DNA of 64,000 nucleotides, taken from Euptelea pleiosperma. Its lineage: Eukaryota; Streptophyta; Magnoliopsida; Ranunculales; Eupteleaceae. Of this stretch, positions 57,088 to 64,000 are shown one piece after another. Below the pieces are notes generated by a model, which saw only the letters and a program-made list of their open reading frames with translations, ran no database searches and had not been told where the DNA came from. Position numbers and translations under genes: made by a program. The stretch spans positions 41,782,450 to 41,846,449 of the forward strand of contig CM068545.1 in assembly GCA_035048495.1 (NCBI GenBank). Reading direction: 5' to 3'. Every line of letters begins with the position of its first letter. Position 1 is the stretch's first letter.

Positions 57088-58489
57088 GTGGCTGATCACT
57101 TATCTAGACTGACTTTAGAGTCATCCTTCGACACCCAGCCCATCCCTGAAACATTTCCAGACGAACAACTGTTCACTATCTCCGTTCATCCATGGTATGC
57201 TAACATTGTCAACTACCTTGTCACCGAAGAAATGCCTTCACACTGGTCAAAACAGGACAAAAGCCAATTCCTAGTAAGAGTTAAGTACTACTCTTGGGAT
57301 GACCCTTATTTGTATAAATACTGTCCTGACCAGATCATTCGTCTCTGTGTCCCTGAGTCGGACCAACTCAATATCTTGTCCTCATGTCATGACCAACCTT
57401 GTGGTGGTCATTTCAGCACTAAGAAGACTGCAGAAAAAGTTTTGCAATGCGGATTCTACTGGCCCACATTATTTAAAGATGCCCACATCTACAGCAAAAC
57501 CTGTCCTAATTGCCAGCATCTAGGCTTCATCTCCCAGAGGAACATGATGCCACTAACTCCCATCCAGGTCGATGAAATATTTGACATTTGGGGCATCGAC
57601 TTCATGGGCCCCTTTCCTGTTTCCTATGGTTTTGAGTACATTCTCCTTGCGGTAGACTATGTATCCAAATGGATAGAAGCCATTCCCACCAAGACCAATG
57701 ACCACAAAGTGGTTGTCACATTCCTAAAGGAGTTCATCTTCGCCCGATTCGGTGCCCCTAAGGCCATCATTAGTGATGGGGGCACCCATTTCTGCAATAG
57801 GATATTCGAGAAATTAATGAAAAAGTATGGGGTAACCCACAAGGTTGCCCTAGCTTATCATCCGCAGACTAGTGGTCAAGTAGAGGTTTCTAATCGCAAA
57901 TCAAGCAGATCTTGGAGAAGACAGTCAATACCACACGTAAAGACTGGTCTACTCGTCTCACGGATGCTTTATGGGCATACAGGGTGCCTACAAGACCCCA
58001 CTCAATATGTCTCCCTATCGTCTGGTCTTTGGGAAACCCTGTCATCTTCCGGTAGAGATTGAACATCGTGCCCTGTGGGCCATTAAAAAGCTCAACTTCG
58101 ACCTAGACTCCGTAGGGGAGGAGCGGAAACTTCAAATGAATGAGTTAGAAGAACTCCGAAATGATGCCTACAACTTGTCCAAGAATTATAAAGCAAAAAT
58201 AAAGTGGATACATGACAAGAGCATCCTTAGGAAAGAGTTCCATCCAGGACAGAAGGTCCTTCTTTATAATTCCCGTCTTCATCTCTTCCCTGGGAAACTG
58301 AAATCTAGGTGGACTGGTCCTTATACGGTCACCGCAGTCACACCCTTCGGGGCAATCACTATTGAGGATCCCAAGGATCACTCCTCATTCTAGGTAAATG
58401 GCCAGCGTCTAAAGCAGTTCCATGAACTTGATGTGTCGTTCATTCAGACTTTTGAGATTGATCTCATCGATCCTGTCTATGTCGACTGA
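57088..58489 (+). pseudogene. Integrase, broken in the C-terminal half
   Basis: The first 270 residues are open. They hold the zinc-binding H101, H108, C139, C142 and the catalytic triad D171 (GIDFMGPF), D230 (SDGGTHF) and E266 (SGQVEV), giving the D,D35E spacing. A frameshift near 57895, just after the triad, moves the rest into another frame (open 57971-58393). That part carries LWAYRxAYKTPLN-type, [11 protein letters not shown] and the GPY-like [11 protein letters not shown] block. A TAG at 58391 then precedes the last stretch, which ends at TGA 58487-58489. Integrase would insert the cDNA and make the 5-bp duplication seen around this element. Confidence 0.92.
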
Positions 58490-59343
58490 TGATCCACTCA
58501 GTCTCCTGTGCTCCAAGCTGAAAACAAAATACACGAAAACAAAAGTGGTTCAAGCTGAAAACAAAATATGGAAAGAAAGTATGAAAAAGAGCTGAAAAGA
58601 AATTGAGCAGTCTCAGAAATATCAAGAAAAAGAGAAATACACGAAAAAAGGAAAAAGAACCAGATAATGGTGTTACGCCGCAGGAAAAATACAAGAAAAT
58701 AGAGATATCCTCTCAAGATCTTTGAAATCCTGTATACCTTTATTTTTCTACACCTGACCTAAGCCTCATTACAACCCAGGAAAGTCCTACTTGATTCTAG
58801 GATAGCACAATCATAAAATGTGGAGATTGGAGAAGGAGAAGCTATAGAGTTTGATCTGACGTTCCCGAGTGAAGTGGTATTCCAATCATGAGATCTTCTT
58901 CTGTTAAAGATGTCCTTCCTTTAAATAATACATATGTGAGATCTTTGCTTTCATATATCAACACATCTCCTCACATATAAATTGAGAGAAAAGAAGAAAA
59001 CCCTTCTTGTGTGATTCTATTCTGAGTGCTAAACATGTGAGATTTGAGGTCGAGGCATAAAAACTTAGAGGTGATCTGGAAATCTTTACTGTCGGATGAT
59101 GAGAATGTTGAGCACACACACACGCAGAGTCTGACTATTCTGGGTCATGATTATAAGTCTATAGTCTTGCCAAAACTTTCAAACTCTTCACTAGCATGTA
59201 ACTATTTTTGCATCCATTCAATGATTTGACGAACGGTATTTTCCCGGAGCTAATGTGAAAGTGTGCAGCATGTGCAGAGCCCTTTTAAGCTCATTTATTT
59301 CACACTAATTGCCAAGGATTGGCAATATGCTGGTTGGGAGTTG
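58490..59343 (+). other. 3' untranslated region with polypurine-like tract
   Basis: No env or other ORF is present. The first 200 bases contain repeated aagctgaaaacaaaata units. The last bases before the LTR (gctggttgggagttg, 59329-59343) are G-rich and stand where the polypurine tract belongs; the reverse element has gctggttgggggttg there. The whole region matches 7081-7960 in reverse. Confidence 0.75.
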
Positions 59344-62130
59344 TGATATTCGCTCAAAAGTGCTTATTTTAAGCAATTATCCTTTTAGCGTTATTGCATT
59401 CTCCTACGTTAAAATGCTCTATTTATCTACTTTTCTACGTAAGAGTCTCTTTTGTTGCGTAGAACACACTTTTCTGGACGAAATGGTATATTTGCATGAA
59501 TTAAACACATTTTCGGAAGTCTAAACATGAAGTCATTCTGATAGAGTCTCATTACGCGCTTCTTCTGTCGCAGGAAACCCCGATGGGACAATTCTCGAGA
59601 CTTGCAAGCCCACATCGATCAGGAAAGCCCATTATCAAAGCTTAAAGAGCCCACATGCTATGACTAGAAGATATGGGCCAAATATGGGCTGAATAAGAGG
59701 ACCAAAAAGCCAGCCCAAAGAACGAAGAGAGTAGGAGAGCCAATGACCAAAAGACGGACCAAAGCGTTTAAAGCCACATGAGTCAGCAAGGAATGATAGT
59801 CTACTCTACTGGAGAAGCGTGAGGATGGTCACAGTGAAGACCAGGGTTCCAGACCCTCTGCCAATACTTTTATCTCCATTTTCTGATACTTTCTCTCTCA
59901 TCTCTCCTTATTCTCTCTCTCTCTCTTCATCTCTCGGTCCTCGAATGTACTGACCTAACCCCAGAACTCCTACCCATCAGCTCTATCTCATCTCCCTTAG
60001 CTTTCTGACCTTTGGATCTTCCATCGGACCATTGGATCTTCAATCGGACCGTTGGATCTCTCTAGATCCGTCGATCTACCAATCTGGGTCCCAATCAAGT
60101 CACCATCCATCCGATCGCCATCAGACTGTCTGTCACATCATCTTGTGAGACGATGGACATCATCAATCCATGTGGGCCAGTAGCCGGGCCCATCATCATC
60201 GACCCACTGTCCGACCAGTTAGTGGACCCCGTGAATTTCAAAATAATTTTAATTAAATTTTAAAAAAATGGGGGGTCCACTAAATGGGGACATTCCCCAA
60301 AGAAAAGTAGTGTTTTACTTAAAAACAAAAAGAAAAAATATATATATATATATTTTTTTATTTCAAAAATTCCCTAATTTCCATTAATGGAAACTAAGGA
60401 ACTTTAAAAGGAGAGGAGAAGGGTTATTTGGAACCCTAATCCCCCTCCCATCTCTTCCTCTCTTTCCCAAACAAGTTCCACCACATTTTCGCTCCTTCGT
60501 GATCCTTCTTTCTCTTCTTCTTCTTCCACCCTCTTCGTCTTCATCTTCACGTTTTCACCGGAGTTGTAGGCTGCAACTCCGGCCGACAACTCTCCCACGA
60601 TCTCTTCTCTCCCCATCTCTTCTTCACATTGAGGAAGAAAGACGTTCTCCCTTCTATCCCTCTCTAGCACGTCCTCTTCTTGGGGACGTGTTCTCTTGTT
60701 GCAGGTAGTGGCGATCTCATCTCCAGCACCCCCGCCTGTTGCTGTCGCCTCCTTGCTGTTCCATTACCACCGCCTGTTACAGCAACCGCCCCCTTCATTC
60801 TCTTTCTCACCCCACCACGTTTTTACAGATCCTTCTCCCCCAAGCCATTAACCTCTTCTGATGTGCTCCACCACGCTCCGAACTCTCTCCCTTTTCTTTC
60901 TCATATAAAAAGAAAAAAAAAAAAAGAGAAGAGGAAGAAAAGAAGAGAAGAGAAGAGGAGAGGAGGGCGTACCTCCCTTTTGCCCTAGCCTCTATTGACG
61001 CCTGCTGCCTTGTTGCAGCAGCAGCCCTCCACCATCTCTTTCACGTCCTAACCTGCAACTTCCCAAGTTTTAGGTTTGCAACTTCTCTCCCTCAACGCCC
61101 CGTGCTCCATCTTTCTCCCACGAGCTTCTCCAACGTGTCTGCTACCTGCCATCTCCTTCTCACCTCACCAACCCCTCTCCACTATCAACTGCCATCTCCA
61201 AGACCGCCCAGCAACTCTTGGACGCTGCTGCCCTTTGCTAACGGCAACACCAAGCAACCACCTGCTCTTACCGTTCTCTCCTCCCTCAAAGCAAAAGAAA
61301 AAAAAAAAAGAGAAGGAAGATAAGAAGAAGAAGAAGAAAGAGGAGGGGGGGTACCTACCTGCTGGATCGCCCTCTCCTTGCCGTCCACATCCATCCACCA
61401 GCAGCCACCATCCTCCACTTCAAGGTGCTGCTGCACCAGCCCACGCCAGCCATCTTGAACTTCTCCCCAACCACTACCAGCAAGTTGTTCCACAATTCTC
61501 CGAGCGTCTCCGGTCTTTACACGTGCAAACATCTTGGCCTTCATCACCTTAGCTGATCATCCCCGGGCCGAACCACTCACCGGGCTGATCTTATCTCTCC
61601 AAATAAGTTTAAGGTAAAGCAATTTTTTTACCATAGTTTCTTTCTCTTTCATCATTTTCTCTCTCTTCTGTAGTTTCTCTCTCTTCTGTAGATTCTCTCT
61701 CTACCTTTCATGCTTTTTAGGTTGTTTTTAATTCTCTTGTTTTTGTTATCCATCAATGTAAACATCTTAATTTTATTCAATGAAATTAGTTTCTTTCGAA
61801 TTATTATTTTTATTCTCTTTTAATAGTAATTTTGAATTTTATCTGCATGTTAATCACTTTAATGGAGAATCAATCTTCAACATAAAAATCATGTTTTAAA
61901 ATCTCGTGATCATCATTTTCACCATTCCATCCTTTTTAGTGGCAATTTCTGAGAAAAAATTTGTCATTTCATGTTATCTGCTTGCACAAACTAAACCCGA
62001 GTGCGGATCGACATCCGACACAAATCCCTATACAATATCGCATATTTTGCAGGAATTAAATTGGAAAAGATACAAATTTAGTTGGAATTAGGGTTTCCGT
62101 AACCAACGACGCGGAAAAATCCTACTTTCA
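59344..62130 (+). repeat. 3' LTR of the complete element
   Basis: It has the same termini as the 5' LTR. It keeps three GGATCTTCAATCGGACC units (about 60005-60060), an (AT)n run (about 60339-60352), the TATA-like actttaaaag (60401-60410) and a palindrome at 60557-60582. An extra segment with ccaagttttaggtttgcaac (about 61060-61080) is absent from the 5' LTR. Confidence 0.93.
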
Positions 62131-62993
62131 CTATTCCACGGAAGCGACCCCGTGGCATGGCCCACAGGAGGTAAGTCCCTATCCTCGCCTTGAGTGCGAT
62201 ACGATGTTATTGGGTGAATCATTGCCGCATGTCTATTTGTTTTCTAGCAATAATTTACTCGACTTGCGTGGCATGGCCGTTAATCAATCAACTCTAAGAG
62301 AGCAGACCCTGCTCCAAATTGAAATTGGTGGGATTTCATCACCCACCTCATCATTCCATTCCAACTGATTTGATCCCAAGGCTCCATTTAATTAAAAAGA
62401 ATCAAGAAGTAGAGCCAATTAGCCCGGTGTTCGAGGAAAAATCCACATAAGGCGAACCCGCTTAACATCCAATCGAAATAAGACCACGAGCGTGGGTCCC
62501 TGTTGTCTAACACACCCATAAGTTCCTGCTACTCAAGTACACTGAGCTCGACGTGGCATCTTGGACTATTCGGCGGTTAGTTGCGTGTGGACTAGGAACA
62601 TGCACCAACCCTAGCTTAACCCGAGGGAACACTCTTCTTATCCCCTTGACCAATCTGGTTAGTCTGGGATGTACTTAAGACAGCCATTGTGCCGCACGTC
62701 TGTCTAGGCTTCGGATTGCCTTGTTGTTGACTAGAGTTATTACTAAAGGATTCGCTCTGAAGTGTGTAGCCTGGCGAGAACATCTGAGTGCAAACAGTTA
62801 GTCCGGCGGTTAAAAGATAAACCAGTGGTCTGCCCACTGTCATAATCTACTCTAGCCCCAAAACTAACAAGATAATTCCTAAAATATATCCTGATTGCTT
62901 AGAATAGGATTATCTGTGGTTGGTGTGCATCATTTAGGATAGTGTACCTCTCTGGCAACTTTTTGCCAAGTATAGAGCTTCCCTCCTCAGCGT
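62131..62993 (+). mobile_element. Leader of the outer element, right part
   Basis: It resumes with the second CTATT and matches 51876-52736 of the inserted element closely. Confidence 0.85.
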
Positions 62994-63197
62994 ATGCCCG
63001 TTTGGACTCGTCCGAACAAACGCTTGATTCGATCTGAGAATCACGTACCTATAGTGGATCCTCTACTGAATCTTTCCCCATCTCTTTCCCCACCCACCTC
63101 CCCCAGTACTACTACCTTCGTAGTCATGGCAGTCGAACGGCCTCTTATCGAGATGTTTGCCCCTATCTCGACCAATCCGCCCACTTGCATTGTTCTC
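62994..63197 (+). pseudogene. gag: gag N-terminus of the outer element, truncated
   Basis: An open frame starts with ATG (MPVWTRPNKRL), parallel to the gag start at 52737, and contains MAVERPLIEMFAP. It is cut after about 66 codons by a reverse LTR at 63198. Both copies begin the same way, which supports this start. Confidence 0.82.
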
Positions 63198-64000
63198 TGA
63201 AAGTAGGTTTTTTCTGTGTCGTTGGTTACGGAAACCCTAGAATCAACAAGATTTGTAATTTATCCGAGATTTCCTGCAAAATTCAGAGATTCTAGCATAG
63301 GGATTCGTGTCGGATGTCGATCCGCATTCGGGATTAGGAAACGTGCAGTAAATAACATAAAATGATTCTAATCATGATTTTTGATTTTTTTGGAGATCGA
63401 AAAGTAACTCTAATCACTTAAATAAATAACAACAAAATTAAACTAAAAATAAATGCATAAACAACACTTTACTTTATTCATAAACTGTATGAAAAGATCC
63501 TTACAGGAATTTAATTTAAACTAAACAAAAACTAGACTAAAAAGCATTGAAGATAGAACTAGACAGAGAAATTGAGAGGGTTCTAGAGAAAGAGACAGTA
63601 AGGTATAGAAAGAGAGAGAGAGAAAATCATGAATGTCTAGAGAGAGAAAGATCAAAGAGAGAAACTAGAGAGGGAAAATAGGGAGAAAATGAGTGCAGAT
63701 GAGGGGTTCTTACCATTGATTTTACCAAGGAAGGTTTAATGGCCATGGAATGGATCTTGGGCGTTGTGGAGGATCTCCCTTACCGGTTCAAGGATGCACT
63801 AGGTAGGGATGGTCTCCCCTTCTCTTCCCTCTTCTTCTATCCTCTTCTTTCTTCATTCCATTCCCTTTTTTTTTTTTGTTTTTGATTCTTTTCGGAATTG
63901 AATGAAAGAAGAGGGCGCTAGAGAGAGGAAACCAAAACTGTTAGATGCACAACTTTAAGTTGCAGGTTTGGGCTATGAGAGGCACACCAGCAGGTGACTG
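63198..64000 (-). mobile_element. Reverse Athila-like LTR, cut by window end
   Basis: It begins tgaaagtaggttttttc, the inverted LTR end. It carries the conserved block in reverse (about 63308-63328), a T-rich region, a minus-strand GGTAAGA donor-like site (about 63712) and, near the window end, a GTTGCAGG half palindrome (about 63959). The other LTR end is outside. Confidence 0.85.

Larger units (their letters stand above)
47794..62130 (+). mobile_element. Complete Athila-like Ty3/gypsy retrotransposon, 14.3 kb
   Basis: It has two similar LTRs (47794-50508 and 59344-62130), a perfect target duplication CTATT (47789-47793 and 62131-62135), PBS at 50511, gag to integrase at 52737-58489 and a polypurine-like stretch before the 3' LTR. 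It is nested in the leader of another member of the family. The domain order PR-RT-RH-IN is that of Ty3/gypsy. The aspartic-protease motif DLGAS, the gag pattern and the PBS are those of Athila. There is no envelope-like ORF. At least ten nonsense codons and about five frameshifts kill the coding region. Confidence 0.95.

Noticed and set aside
58490..59343. Envelope-like gene after integrase, as in some Athila elements
   Set aside because: No ORF of useful length and no transmembrane or surface-protein pattern on the plus strand.

Overview
The window is nuclear DNA of a flowering plant, made almost entirely of transposable elements. Signs are Athila-type Ty3/gypsy gag-pol, an En/Spm-type CACTA transposon with plant introns, a Tourist-like MITE, a Ty1/copia-like LTR remnant and a Tekay/Del-like solo LTR. 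I see no host gene, no rRNA or functional tRNA gene and no CRISPR array. The species cannot be named from the sequence. The layout fits a heterochromatic, pericentromere-like repeat block. One Athila-like family dominates. Its LTRs are unusually long (about 2.0-3.1 kb), begin TGATATTCGCTC and usually end CTACTTTCA. Copies occur on both strands and repeatedly inside each other. || Layout. (a) 1-17929: a reverse-strand, coding-less member of the family (3' LTR 1853-7080, interior 7081-11240, 5' LTR 11241-17929). Its LTRs are split by three forward LTRs: 1-1852, 2424-5498, and 12714-15560 with target duplication ACAAC. (b) 17930-21912: a Ty1/copia-like LTR remnant carrying an array of CCAATCGATTGG palindromes, split by a solo LTR (18407-20943). 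(c) 22416-37605: the 5' LTR and leader of another family member. This LTR is split by a 9.4-kb CACTA element (24016-33443, TSD ACG) and by a Tekay-like solo LTR (33502-35742). (d) 37606-42539: a reverse LTR split by a further reverse solo LTR (39582-42143). Then come a CACTA 5'-end fragment (42540 on) and a long-TIR fold-back element (43220-43844). (e) 44898-63197: a further family member, interrupted in its leader by a complete 14.3-kb copy (47794-62130, TSD CTATT). That copy has PBS, gag, protease, RT, RNase H, integrase and both LTRs, but many stops and frameshifts. (f) 63198-64000: the start of another reverse LTR. || How the parts work. The 47794-62130 element has the full retrotransposon plan, but its reading frames are dead while its two LTRs are still closely alike. 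It was therefore probably copied by proteins supplied in trans. The CACTA element keeps both ends and its subterminal repeats. It carries an apparently intact seven-exon TNPA-like gene but has lost the catalytic core of its TNPD-like transposase. || The most unusual signals lie inside the Athila-like LTRs. They are: a small palindrome (arms CCGGAGTTGCAG and CTGCAACTCCGG) present many times with matched changes in both arms; a tRNA-like D-arm/T-arm module in U3; a set of hairpins beside the TATA box; a recurring GT-AG intron-like interval; and a triplicated LTR-end/PBS unit.
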